A DNA stretch of 64,000 nt from Croceimicrobium hydrocarbonivorans (GTDB lineage: Bacteria; Bacteroidota; Bacteroidia; Flavobacteriales; Schleiferiaceae). The stretch spans positions 3,851,501 to 3,915,500 of the forward strand of contig NZ_CP060139.1 in assembly GCF_014524565.1 (NCBI RefSeq), read 5' to 3'. Positions 1 to 8,460 of this stretch are shown here, one piece after another. The stretch's first letter is position 1. Every line of letters starts with the position of its first letter. Both the position numbers and the translations under genes were made by a program. The notes beneath the pieces are model-generated. The model saw only the letters and a list, made by a program, of their open reading frames with translations, did no database searches and had not been told where the DNA came from.

Positions 1-1230
1 GTACAAGAACTGCTGGAGGATTTCCGAAAGATGAACCAAAAATTACAGGCCAGTTTAACTGAGCTCAAACTAGCGGCCCGTAAATCAGAGCGAACGGCCA
101 AGGTGAAATCCTATTTCCTGGCTAATATGAGTCATGAAATTCGCACTCCACTTAATGGGGTCTTGGGGATGATTCACCTTTTAAAGGACACCCATGATCC
201 TGCCCAGCGCGCGGAATACATGCGAACCATCGAGTTCTCAGCTGAGCATTTGGGGGATCTGGTGAACATGATTTTAGATTTTTCCAAGATCGATGCAGGC
301 AAAATGGAATTGAATCCTCAAAGCATGAATTTGGAGGAGGTGATCCATAATCTGGTACAGATGTTCCGCTTTAAAGCCGAAGAGAACCATAATAAATTGA
401 TTCTCGATCAAGATTCGGCTTTAGAGCATTTAATTATTGCCGATAGCCTGCGTTTGCAACAGATCTTCATTAATCTGATTAGCAATGCCCTGAAGTTTAC
501 CAAGGATGGTGAGGTACGGATCATTATTCGGGAATTATCTACTGATAATGAGGCCACCTGCAAGCTTTACTTCGCTGTTCAAGATTCTGGTATTGGCATT
601 CCTGAAAAGAAGCTTAAAAGCCTGTTTGATGCTTATTCCCAAACGGATCGCAGTATTCAGAAGGAATTCGGAGGAACCGGATTAGGCTTAGCCATCACCC
701 ATGAACTGATCAAATTAATGGGCTCACAATTGGAAGTGAAGAGCCGCATTGCTATTGGCAGTACTTTCTCCTTTAGCCTCGAATTCCCAAAAGGATCTGC
801 CAAATTGAATGATTTGGATAATCCCTACCAGTCACCCTCACATTTAAGTCAGAAGGTTTTAGTGGCCGAAGACAATGAGGTGAACCAAAAGGTACTGGGC
901 TTGCTTTTAGAACGCCAGGGACTTAATGTACACTTGGTTAAAAATGGCAAAGAGGCTCTGGAAGCCTATGTGGGGGAGGATTTCGGATTAATCCTGATGG
1001 ATTTGCAAATGCCCATTATGGATGGCTTGGAGGCCACGCGTGAGATTATTGCCAGCGCTAAATATCAAAGTCGACCTTGTCCTATCGTTGCGGTTACCGC
1101 TAATGCCTTTGAAGAGGATAAACGTGAAGCTTTGCTGATGGGTTGCCAGGACTTTATCCCTAAACCCATTAAACCGGATGAATTACATCGCGTCCTGCGC
1201 AAATATCTTATTCTGAACTCCCTGAGCTAG
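1..1230 (+). CDS. Hybrid sensor histidine kinase/response regulator, 3' part
   Basis: The frame is open from the first base of the window, so this is the C-terminal part of a larger protein whose sensor region is missing. Numbering from the Met at position 31: a HisKA dimerisation domain with the H-box phospho-accepting His35 (SHEIRTPLNG); a HATPase domain with N-box Asn148/Asn152, G1 box DSGIGI at 185-190 and G2 box GGTGLGL at 214-220; then a receiver domain from about 274 to 395 with acidic pocket Glu280/Asp281, phospho-acceptor Asp324 and Lys378. A coiled-coil-like stretch precedes the H-box. It would autophosphorylate and relay phosphate internally to its receiver. No DNA-binding output domain follows, so a separate Hpt protein or partner regulator is likely. 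Its last 23 bases overlap the convergent permease gene. The signal sensed cannot be judged. Confidence 0.9.
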   Translation, partial: VQELLEDFRKMNQKLQASLTELKLAARKSERTAKVKSYFLANMSHEIRTPLNGVLGMIHLLKDTHDPAQRAEYMRTIEFSAEHLGDLVNMILDFSKIDAGKMELNPQSMNLEEVIHNLVQMFRFKAEENHNKLILDQDSALEHLIIADSLRLQQIFINLISNALKFTKDGEVRIIIRELSTDNEATCKLYFAVQDSGIGIPEKKLKSLFDAYSQTDRSIQKEFGGTGLGLAITHELIKLMGSQLEVKSRIAIGSTFSFSLEFPKGSAKLNDLDNPYQSPSHLSQKVLVAEDNEVNQKVLGLLLERQGLNVHLVKNGKEALEAYVGEDFGLILMDLQMPIMDGLEATREIIASAKYQSRPCPIVAVTANAFEEDKREALLMGCQDFIPKPIKPDELHRVLRKYLILNSLS

Positions 1231-2362
1231 CAGGAAACCATTGCGGTAGTATAAAACGCTTTAGGTATATCAAGCCTAAGCTGGTTAAGGGTATGCCAAT
1301 CAAAACGCCGGTAAAGTCTAATAAGTAAGTCCAGAAACTCAGCCCCAGTACCATTATTACAGGGTTTAATCCAATATGGCGTTCCATGATTTTCGGGATT
1401 AAAAGGGCTTCTTCTAGAATAGATCCCAAGATGAAAACCCCGACAATGATGCTCATCACCATCCAATATGGCCAGGTTAATTCCATGCTCAGGACTAATC
1501 CGGATAGAGCCATGGGGATCAGTAGTAGGTAATGTAAATAAGGAATATAGAGTAGGAGGACGATGAGAATTAAATAAAGATAAGTTCCGGGTAAATCCAG
1601 AATTAGGAAGGCTACTAAAAAGAGCAGGCTTTCCCAAAGAACAATGCGAGTCCTCAACTTGAAGTACCGCACAAAACTCTGATTGAAGTCGGTCCAGAAC
1701 TGTTGCCAATTGCGGGATAAGCCCGGATTATGATAACGTTCGCGCAGCGATTCGAAATAGGGATAGTAAAAAAGGATGAGTACAAAATAGAGCAGGAAGG
1801 AACCGAATTGATACCAAAAACCGAATTGAGGTAATTGAAAACCTTTATCTGCCTCAGTCGGCTTTGATTTAAAAAAGGACTGCAGTTTACTAAAGCCGGC
1901 ACTGATATTTTCCATGCTTAGCGATAAACCGCTTTTTGCACTATCGCCAGAAGAGAAACTAGCTATTTGTTGACGAATCTTTTGTTCCAGATCGGTGCTA
2001 TCTACAAATTCACTCATCCAAGCCTGAACCTTTTGCGCTCCAGCATCCAGTTGACTTTGATTTTCCTCCAGAAGGAGACTAAAACTTTGATTAAAGCGCT
2101 GCATGTCACGAGCAATAAAACCGGCGCTAATACTGAGGAATAGCACCAAGACTAAGCCTAAGCTCAGTAGAAATAGACCTACACTAAGCTCCCAATTCCG
2201 AAAGAGTTTTTGCCATTTCTGAATAATGGGTCCAATACCATAGGCTAAAGCCAGGGCCAGAAAAAAGGGGAGGAATATGCCATAAAAGTAGAGGAGTAGA
2301 AGGCCTCCGGCTAAAAGACTTATTTCGGGGATTCGGGCAATGATTCGATCCTGTAATTTCAT
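1208..2362 (-). CDS. AI-2E family transporter (PerM/TqsA-like permease)
   Basis: A 384-residue integral membrane protein. Hydrophobic segments lie at about 13-45 and 60-85. A hydrophilic region of about 90 residues follows (about 90-180), then five or six more segments to the C-terminus. This two-part layout, with a long extracytoplasmic loop after the second or third helix and a C-terminal motif region rich in Gly/Pro (LTGVLIGIPLTSLGLIYL-like end), is typical of the AI-2E/PerM family. Characterised members export autoinducer-2 or exchange Na+ and H+; the substrate here is unknown. ATG start at 2362. The 3' end overlaps the kinase gene convergently. Confidence 0.8.
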   Translation of the reverse strand: MKLQDRIIARIPEISLLAGGLLLLYFYGIFLPFFLALALAYGIGPIIQKWQKLFRNWELSVGLFLLSLGLVLVLFLSISAGFIARDMQRFNQSFSLLLEENQSQLDAGAQKVQAWMSEFVDSTDLEQKIRQQIASFSSGDSAKSGLSLSMENISAGFSKLQSFFKSKPTEADKGFQLPQFGFWYQFGSFLLYFVLILFYYPYFESLRERYHNPGLSRNWQQFWTDFNQSFVRYFKLRTRIVLWESLLFLVAFLILDLPGTYLYLILIVLLLYIPYLHYLLLIPMALSGLVLSMELTWPYWMVMSIIVGVFILGSILEEALLIPKIMERHIGLNPVIMVLGLSFWTYLLDFTGVLIGIPLTSLGLIYLKRFILPQWFPASSGSSE

Positions 2363-2419
2363 GAAAGCGGCTTAGGCTGGCAATTTGCTCATTTTTTTGA
2401 TGGGAAGGGAAATAAATAT

Positions 2420-3130
2420 TTAGCGTAACCAGCTATGACGCTTGAAAAATAGGACACTCACACCATTTACATTTTTCAATTGCAAATGTTCCGCATCCAC
2501 CATTTTATAGGAACGAACTTCTTTTAGCTTTTCGAAAAACTGCTCTTCTAATTCCATGGATTCGCAAAAGAGCAGCGTGCTATGAATCTGCTTAAACTCC
2601 ATTTGACTGGGTTCTTTTAAAATCAATTCGCCGCCATAGCTATTACAGCTGGCAAATCCACCGAATAAAGTATCGCCTTGAGTAAATAAGGTTATTGGTT
2701 CTTTACTGGATAGCACATCATGGAAACCTTCCATCAGATTTAGGTCCCATTGTCTTTCATTGATTTGATAATGTGATTGCACATCATTCCAGTAAAAATC
2801 CGGCCAGTGCTCATTGCCGGTATTATGCATTCCAGAATCAATATGAAATACAGCATCCCCCCAGTTTATTTGCAAGCTACCTTTAGGGTCAATGCTGGCA
2901 ATAGTACTGTATTCCTCTAGTTTTCGAAATCGCCAATCATAAGCTGCGATTTTAACCTGAGCATCGGCAGAAATCTTTATCTCCATACTGTAAAACAGTG
3001 TGTCCTGATGGATAAAGGCTTCATACTGACCAGCCCAATAAGAGCTATCTGTGGATCCATTATTTAGAAGTCCACAGGAGCCAAATAAGGCAAGGGCAAA
3101 TAGGAAAAAGAGCTTGACTGGATTTCGCAT
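2420..3130 (-). CDS. META domain lipoprotein
   Basis: A 236-residue predicted lipoprotein: signal peptide with lipobox ending in Cys19 (LFGSC), then a domain of unknown function (about 30-140). The C-terminal part (about 145-230) resembles the META/HslJ domain, with the GxASCNSYGGEL core, a later Cys (LLFCESM) and an EEQFFEKLKEVRSYK helix before the last strands. META domains are found in envelope-stress and surface proteins; no enzymatic role is established. It sits between fabH and the permease on the same strand but is separated from fabH by a strong terminator at 3144-3174, so it is probably its own transcript. Confidence 0.7.
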   Translation of the reverse strand: MRNPVKLFFLFALALFGSCGLLNNGSTDSSYWAGQYEAFIHQDTLFYSMEIKISADAQVKIAAYDWRFRKLEEYSTIASIDPKGSLQINWGDAVFHIDSGMHNTGNEHWPDFYWNDVQSHYQINERQWDLNLMEGFHDVLSSKEPITLFTQGDTLFGGFASCNSYGGELILKEPSQMEFKQIHSTLLFCESMELEEQFFEKLKEVRSYKMVDAEHLQLKNVNGVSVLFFKRHSWLR

Positions 3131-3143
3131 CAGCCCAAGCTAT

Positions 3144-3174
3144 AAAAAAAGCCCGACATAATTTGCCGGGCTTT
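3144..3174 (-). terminator. Rho-independent terminator after fabH
   Basis: Perfect 8-bp inverted repeat AAAGCCCG/CGGGCTTT with a 11-base loop. On the minus strand it is followed by a run of seven T, as expected for a terminator of the fabH transcript. Confidence 0.8.
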
Positions 3175-3193
3175 GATTATCAGATTTTTAATC

Positions 3194-4201
3194 TTAAAAC
3201 TGGATCAGGGCACTGCCCCAGGTAAATCCACTACCAAAGGCTGCCAGGCAGAGGAGATCGCCTTCTTTGAGTCGACCTTCCGCTTTAGCTTCACTTAAGG
3301 CAATCGGAATGGAAGCAGCGGTGGTATTACCGTACTTCATGATATTGTTAAATACCTTATCGGCTCCCAAGCCCATTTTAGCTTGCACATATTGGGAGAT
3401 GCGCAAATTAGCTTGATGTGGAATTAAAAGGTCCAGATCTTCGGGGCTTTTGCCCGCTTCATTTAAGGCCTCGTGAATAACCTCCTGGAAACGAGTAACG
3501 GCATGCTTAAACACGAAGTTCCCGTTCATATAAGGGTAATAGCTTAAATCTTCAGGATTATTTTCTTCAATGATACGATCTACCCAATGGGAGGTAGAAG
3601 GACCTAATAAGGCTAATTCCTTGGCATGCTTGCCTTCCGAATGCAATTTGGTAGTTAATACTCCTTTGCTATGATCATCACTGGCTTGTAAAACAACTGC
3701 TCCGGCACCATCACCAAAGATCACGGATACACCACGACCACGAGTTGTTTTATCCAAACCACCGCTATGCAGTTCAGAGCCAATTAGCAGCACATTTTTA
3801 TACATGCCAGTTTTGATAAACTGATCGGCAACGGAAAGTCCGTAAATAAAGCCACTACACTGATTACGTACGTCTAATGCCCCTACAGTGTCGATCCCTA
3901 AATTCTCTTGCACTTGCACCCCAGGTCCTGGGAAATAATAATCCGGAGACAAGGTGGCAAAAACGATAAAGTCGATATCATTGGGCTCCAATCCTGCATC
4001 GGCAATCGCTCTTTGCGCAGCGATAGTGCCCATGCTGGAAGTGGTTTCATCGCCATCGGAGCGAACCCAACGACGTTCTTTAATACCGGTACGCTCCTGA
4101 ATCCATTCGTCAGAAGTGTCCATAATTTGAGAGAGGTCGAGGTTGGTTACTACATTTTCTGGAACATAGTGTCCAACCCCGGCTATAATTGTTCTTTTCA
4201 T
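3194..4201 (-). CDS. fabH: 3-oxoacyl-[acyl-carrier-protein] synthase III (KAS III)
   Basis: Thiolase-fold condensing enzyme of 335 residues that starts fatty acid synthesis by joining an acyl-CoA primer to malonyl-ACP in the cytoplasm. The catalytic triad is visible: Cys115 (RNQCSGF), His262 (IPHQAN) and Asn292 (YGNTTAAS). Length matches the family. The usual Bacteroidota partners plsX and rpmF are not adjacent, so this may be a second FabH copy or one of the FabH-like enzymes used for other ketide-type condensations. The downstream side carries a strong terminator. The upstream CoA-transferase gene on the same strand ends 65 bases before the start, so the two could be co-transcribed. Confidence 0.9.
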   Translation of the reverse strand: MKRTIIAGVGHYVPENVVTNLDLSQIMDTSDEWIQERTGIKERRWVRSDGDETTSSMGTIAAQRAIADAGLEPNDIDFIVFATLSPDYYFPGPGVQVQENLGIDTVGALDVRNQCSGFIYGLSVADQFIKTGMYKNVLLIGSELHSGGLDKTTRGRGVSVIFGDGAGAVVLQASDDHSKGVLTTKLHSEGKHAKELALLGPSTSHWVDRIIEENNPEDLSYYPYMNGNFVFKHAVTRFQEVIHEALNEAGKSPEDLDLLIPHQANLRISQYVQAKMGLGADKVFNNIMKYGNTTAASIPIALSEAKAEGRLKEGDLLCLAAFGSGFTWGSALIQF

Positions 4202-4266
4202 GTCTGAATTTTCAATCCTAAAGCGAAAGCAAAGAAATGAAAAAGGAACGAGAGACTTTGGTGACC

Positions 4267-5532
4267 TTAGTGGATCGCGTCGTGGTACTCTCGAAGAATA
4301 TTTTCACGATGATCAGGATGGGCAATGCCCGCTAAAGCCTCTGCTCTTTGTTTCAAAGTTTTGCCATAGAGGTCCGCAATTCCGTATTCTGTTACAATAT
4401 AATGAACATGAGAACGTGTGGTTACAACTCCGGCTCCTTCTTTTAAGAAAGGAACAATACGAGTAAGGCCTTTGCGAGTGGTAGAAGGCAAAGCAATGAT
4501 AGGTTTACCACCTTTAGAGAGCATGGCACCGCGAATAAAGTCCATTTGGCCACCCACACCACTGTACATATGGGCACCAATACTATCGGCACATACCTGA
4601 CCGGTTAAATCGATTTCTACGGCCGAATTGATACTGATCGCTTTCGGGTTCTTGCGGATTACGGCCGTATCATTTACATAGCCGATATCCAGCAGGTTAA
4701 CCTGTGGGTTATCATCTATAAAGTCGTACAAACGCTGAGATCCCATTACAAAGCCACTGATAATTTTACCAGGGTGGGTTTTCTTTTCGGATCCATTGAT
4801 GATGCCTTTTTCGACTAAATCCAGAATTCCATCAGAAAACATCTCGGTGTGAATACCCAGGTTTTTCAAGTGCCCCATCTGGCTTAAAGCTGCATTGGGA
4901 ATGGCACCAATACCCATTTGTAAGCAGGATCCGTCTTCTACCAATGAAGCTACATGCCGACCGATTTCCATTTCTACATCGGTAGGAGTGCCAGGTTCAT
5001 GAGAAGGGATTGGCTCATTCACTTCTACCAAAGAATCGAATTTGGATACGTGAATTAAGCTATCACCATGGGTACGGGGAACTCGAGGATTTACCTGAGC
5101 AATAACGTGATCAGCGGCATGGGCAGCGGCTAAACTCGCATCCACGGAAGTGCCCAAAGAGCAAAAACCGTGTTTGTCGGGTGGCGAAACTTGCATTAAA
5201 GCCACATTAATAGGCAATACTCTTTTACGGAATAAATAAGGAATCTCAGACAGGAAAACCGGGGTATAGGAACCGTTTCCGGCTTTGAGGGTATGGCGAA
5301 CATTGGCTCCAATAAACAAAGAGTTTACATGGAAGCTTTGGGCATATTCAGGATTGGCATAAGGAGCATCGCCTTCAATATGCAAATGCACTACTTCTAC
5401 ATTGCGTAATTCGGCGTGGCGAGCAGTCATGGCCTTAATAAGTTGCTGGGGGGCCATAGAAACGGAGTGTACATAAACGCGATCATTGCTTTGGATCACT
5501 TTTACGGCTTCTTCAGCGCTGCAATAGTTCAT
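4267..5532 (-). CDS. Acetyl-CoA hydrolase/transferase family protein (class I CoA-transferase)
   Basis: A 421-residue cytoplasmic enzyme of the acetyl-CoA hydrolase/4-hydroxybutyrate CoA-transferase family. Family landmarks include the N-terminal half ending in LQMGIGAIPNAAL and the catalytic-glutamate region SAVEIDLTGQVCADSIG. A C-terminal GGQMDFIRGA...GLTRIVP core and TEYGIADLYGKT follow. It would move CoA between acetate or another short acid and an acyl-CoA, or hydrolyse acyl-CoA. Substrate choice cannot be read from the sequence. It lies directly upstream of fabH on the same strand, and an acyl-CoA dehydrogenase-type enzyme (Hbd) lies 6 kb away, so short-chain acyl-CoA metabolism is plausible. 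It is divergent from htpG. Confidence 0.88.
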   Translation of the reverse strand: MNYCSAEEAVKVIQSNDRVYVHSVSMAPQQLIKAMTARHAELRNVEVVHLHIEGDAPYANPEYAQSFHVNSLFIGANVRHTLKAGNGSYTPVFLSEIPYLFRKRVLPINVALMQVSPPDKHGFCSLGTSVDASLAAAHAADHVIAQVNPRVPRTHGDSLIHVSKFDSLVEVNEPIPSHEPGTPTDVEMEIGRHVASLVEDGSCLQMGIGAIPNAALSQMGHLKNLGIHTEMFSDGILDLVEKGIINGSEKKTHPGKIISGFVMGSQRLYDFIDDNPQVNLLDIGYVNDTAVIRKNPKAISINSAVEIDLTGQVCADSIGAHMYSGVGGQMDFIRGAMLSKGGKPIIALPSTTRKGLTRIVPFLKEGAGVVTTRSHVHYIVTEYGIADLYGKTLKQRAEALAGIAHPDHRENILREYHDAIH

Positions 5533-5589
5533 GGTGTTTTCAAATTTTATACAAGATTACGACGGCCCGAAAGGCGAAACTATGATGCT

Positions 5590-5637
5590 TGTCAGGGTTT
5601 ACAGAGCTTTTCTGACAGCAAGCTGATAAGATGTCAG
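5590..5637 (+). promoter_or_regulatory. Three TGTCAG half-sites upstream of htpG (putative activator sites)
   Basis: TGTCAG at 5590-5595, its inverse CTGACA at 5612-5617 and TGTCAG at 5632-5637. Centre-to-centre spacings are 22 and 20 bases, about two helical turns each, so all would face the same side of the DNA. They lie about 42, 62 and 84 bases before the inferred transcription start, the usual place for an enhancer-binding activator of a sigma-54 promoter. Which protein binds is unknown. Confidence 0.5.
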
Positions 5638-5649
5638 TTTAGCGTCCCT

Positions 5650-5666
5650 CGGCACAGCCTTTGCCT
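5650..5666 (+). promoter_or_regulatory. Probable sigma-54 (-24/-12) promoter of htpG
   Basis: The sequence CGGCACAGCCTTTGC carries the invariant GG (5651-5652) and GC (5663-5664) exactly ten bases apart, and matches TGGCAC-N5-TTGC at all but the first base. Transcription would start near 5676, giving an 18-base leader before the ATG at 5694. No TAnnTTTG box was seen in this gap. Confidence 0.6.
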
Positions 5667-5693
5667 TTCGATGGATGACCAAAAAATAAAATT

Positions 5694-7580
5694 ATGAGTA
5701 CCGGTAAAATAAACGTTACAGCCGACAATATTTTCCCGATCATCAAGAAATTCCTGTACAGTGATCATGAAATCTTCTTACGGGAATTAGTTTCCAATGC
5801 GGTGGATGCCACCCAGAAGCTTAAGACCTTAAGTCGTATTGGTGAGTCAAAGGCCGAATTAGGTGATCTGACTATCCAGGTGAAAGTGGATAAGGAAAAT
5901 AAAACCTTAACCATCTCCGATAAAGGTATTGGCATGAGCCCAGAGGAAATTGATAAATACATCAATCAATTAGCCTTCTCTGGAGCCGAGGAGTTTGTGC
6001 AGAAGTATGAGGATAAAGCCGATGGAGCGGCCATTATTGGTCACTTCGGATTAGGATTCTATTCCAGCTTTATGGTAGCCTCCAAAGTGGAAATCTTCTC
6101 ACGTTCGCATCGCGATGGCGAAAAGGGAGCCTACTGGTCTTGTGATGGTTCGCCTGAATTTACCTTGGAGGAAAGCGATCAACGTCAAGAGCGCGGTACT
6201 GATATCGTTCTGCATATCAATGAAGATTCTACCGAGTTTTTAGAAGAAGGTCGTATTCGCGATTTGCTCAAAAAATACTGCCGTTTCTTACCGGTGGCCA
6301 TTCAATTTGGTGAAAAGGAAATTACCGAAACCGAAGGTGATGGCGAGGATAAGAAGGAAACCAAGCGTACCGTTCCCGATATTATTAATGTAACTGAACC
6401 TGCCTGGGCCAAAGCTCCGGCCGATTTGGAAGCAGAAGATTATAAAGAGTTCTACCGTCAGTTATACCCCATGACTTTCGAAGAGCCCTTGTTCCATATT
6501 CACCTAAATGTGGATTATCCTTTCGACCTGAATGGTATTCTCTTCTTCCCGCGAATTAAGCCCAATATGGACTTACAGCGCAATAAAATTCAGTTATACC
6601 AAAACCAGGTTTTCGTAACTGATAATTTGGAAGGTATTGTACCTGACTTCCTGACTTTTTTACACGGGGTAATTGATTCTAAGGACATTCCGCTAAACGT
6701 ATCACGTTCCTATTTACAGGCCGATGGAGCAGTGAAAAAGATTAGTGGCCACATTACCAAAAAGGTAGCCGATAAACTGAGCAGCCTCTTTAAGAAGGAT
6801 CGTGCCGACTTCGAAAGCAAGTGGAACGATATCAAAATGATCATCGAGTACGGTATGTTGAGCGATGATAAGTTCTTTGAGAAAGCTCAGAAATTTGCTC
6901 TTTACCAGTCGGTGGATGAAAGCTATGCCACCTTTGAAGAGTACTTAGAAAAGATCAAGGCTAGCCAAACTGATAAGGATGGTAATTTGGTAGTTCTTTA
7001 TGCTGCGCATAAGGAAGGCCAGCATGCTTACATCAAAAAGGCCCAGAATAAAGGCTATGATGTGCTCTTGATGGAAGGTCCATTGGTGAGCCATTTAATG
7101 CAAAAGCTGGAAGGTGGTGATCAGAAAGTGAAATTTGCTCGTGTAGATAGCGATAGCATCGATAAACTGATTGCCAAAGATGAAGAGCAGGTATCCCTTT
7201 TAAGTGAAGAGCAAAAAGAAAAGCTGAAGCCCATTATTGAAGGAGAAGTAGATAAAGGGACTTATACCGTGGTCCTCGAATCATTGGATAGCAGCGAAGT
7301 ACCCTTCAATATTACCGTTCCTGAATTCATGCGTCGTATGAAGGAAATGAGTGCTACCGGTGGTGGCATGATGGGAATGGGGGATATGCCTGATATGTAC
7401 AATTTGGTGGTAAATACCAATCACCCTTTGATTTCTTCGATTTTAGATGAGAAGGATGAAGCCAAACAGAAAGAGCTGATTAAGCAAGGTAAAGATCTGG
7501 CAATGCTAGCCCAGAACCTGTTACACGGTGAAGCTCTTACCAATTTTGTAGAGAAGCAGTTTGAAGCCTTAAAAGGCTAA
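5694..7580 (+). CDS. htpG: Molecular chaperone HtpG (Hsp90)
   Basis: A 628-residue ATP-dependent cytoplasmic chaperone. The N-terminal GHKL ATPase domain shows LRELVSNAVDATQKLK, DKGIGM and GHFGLGFYSSFMV. A charged linker (KEITETEGDGEDKKETKR) at about 215-232 leads to the middle domain, with the conserved NVSRSYLQ catalytic-loop region. The C-terminal dimerisation domain carries a Met/Gly-rich stretch (GGGMMGMGDMPDMY). The length is normal. It is divergent from the CoA-transferase gene, has a probable sigma-54 promoter with upstream half-sites, and ends in a strong terminator, so it is a single-gene, probably stress-induced unit. Confidence 0.97.
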   Translation: MSTGKINVTADNIFPIIKKFLYSDHEIFLRELVSNAVDATQKLKTLSRIGESKAELGDLTIQVKVDKENKTLTISDKGIGMSPEEIDKYINQLAFSGAEEFVQKYEDKADGAAIIGHFGLGFYSSFMVASKVEIFSRSHRDGEKGAYWSCDGSPEFTLEESDQRQERGTDIVLHINEDSTEFLEEGRIRDLLKKYCRFLPVAIQFGEKEITETEGDGEDKKETKRTVPDIINVTEPAWAKAPADLEAEDYKEFYRQLYPMTFEEPLFHIHLNVDYPFDLNGILFFPRIKPNMDLQRNKIQLYQNQVFVTDNLEGIVPDFLTFLHGVIDSKDIPLNVSRSYLQADGAVKKISGHITKKVADKLSSLFKKDRADFESKWNDIKMIIEYGMLSDDKFFEKAQKFALYQSVDESYATFEEYLEKIKASQTDKDGNLVVLYAAHKEGQHAYIKKAQNKGYDVLLMEGPLVSHLMQKLEGGDQKVKFARVDSDSIDKLIAKDEEQVSLLSEEQKEKLKPIIEGEVDKGTYTVVLESLDSSEVPFNITVPEFMRRMKEMSATGGGMMGMGDMPDMYNLVVNTNHPLISSILDEKDEAKQKELIKQGKDLAMLAQNLLHGEALTNFVEKQFEALKG

Positions 7581-7596
7581 GAAATAGAGATAAGAG

Positions 7597-7625
7597 AAAG
7601 CCCTCCATTTGGAGGGCTTTTTTTG
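7597..7625 (+). terminator. Rho-independent terminator after htpG
   Basis: Perfect 10-bp stem AAAGCCCTCC/GGAGGGCTTT with an ATTT loop and a following T run. Confidence 0.9.
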
Positions 7626-7716
7626 TGCCCTGGAAGGAATACTGTCAATTAGTACAGCGCTGAAGATTATTAATTTGTGAAAGCCCGCGCCAGACTTCTA
7701 CAAATAGCGCTGATAC

Positions 7717-7729
7717 CTTAACTTAGCGG
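7717..7729 (+). promoter_or_regulatory. CTTAACTTAGCGG motif, possible promoter -7 region
   Basis: This exact 13-mer ends 13 bases before the start of the DUF2807 lipoprotein gene. It is repeated at 23947-23959 before another lipoprotein gene. TAACTTAG differs by one base from the Bacteroidota -7 box TAnnTTTG. No clear -33 TTTG at normal spacing was found. Confidence 0.35.
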
Positions 7730-7742
7730 GAAATTGACCCTT

Positions 7743-8441
7743 ATGAAAAGCATTTTATCCTTTATAGCGGTATTGGTCCTCACTACTTCCTGCATGGTTG
7801 GTGTTACCGGCAGTGGTAAGGTGGTTGAAGAAAACCGCAATGTGGAAGAATTTGATGGAATTGATGCCAGCGGTATGTTCGAGATTCATCTGGTACAAGC
7901 TGATATTCACCGACTTAAAGTAGTGGCTGACGATAATCTAATGGAATTGATCGAAACCTATGTAGAGGGTGGAGTTCTCCATATCCGCAGCCGCAAGAGT
8001 ATTGGTAAAGCCAAGGAATTGGATGTGTATATCAGCAGTCCTAATTATGAATCCATTCAGCTTTCCGGTGCGGTGACTATCGACAACAAAGGAACTTTGG
8101 ATATCAATGATCTGGATATTGAATCCAGTGGAGCGGCTCAAATCAATTTGAGCGTAGATGCTGATGATATTAAAATGGAATTAAGCGGAGCTACGGAACT
8201 CAATATGAGTGGTACCGCCGATAAAGTGAGCATTGAGGGTAGCGGCGCTTCTGAATGCAAGATGTTTGATCTCAATTGCCGTAAAATGCGCATCGACGTA
8301 AGTGGTGCCTCCGAACTAGAAGTTAATGTAAGTGAAGAGCTGGAAATTGAAGCTTCCGGTGCTTCTGATATTCGCTACCGTGGTAATGGCCGTATTGTTC
8401 GCCAAAACCTCAGTGGCGCTTCCAATGTAGTAAAAGACTAA
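7743..8441 (+). CDS. DUF2807 (putative auto-transporter adhesin head GIN domain) lipoprotein
   Basis: Start set at the ATG at 7743, which opens a signal peptide with a lipobox ending in Cys17 (LTTSC). An in-frame TTG nine bases earlier only adds three residues. The mature part is a DUF2807 domain: a right-handed beta-helix built from short repeats in which S-G-A/SGASE recurs at nearly every turn (SGAVTID, SSGAAQIN, LSGATELN, GSGASECK, VSGASELE, ASGASDIR, LSGASNVV). Such proteins are abundant in Bacteroidota envelopes and have no defined enzymatic role. The phosphohexomutase gene follows after 19 bases and may be co-transcribed. Confidence 0.85.
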   Translation: MKSILSFIAVLVLTTSCMVGVTGSGKVVEENRNVEEFDGIDASGMFEIHLVQADIHRLKVVADDNLMELIETYVEGGVLHIRSRKSIGKAKELDVYISSPNYESIQLSGAVTIDNKGTLDINDLDIESSGAAQINLSVDADDIKMELSGATELNMSGTADKVSIEGSGASECKMFDLNCRKMRIDVSGASELEVNVSEELEIEASGASDIRYRGNGRIVRQNLSGASNVVKD

Positions 8442-8460
8442 CCTAAGCCCCTTAAAACAA

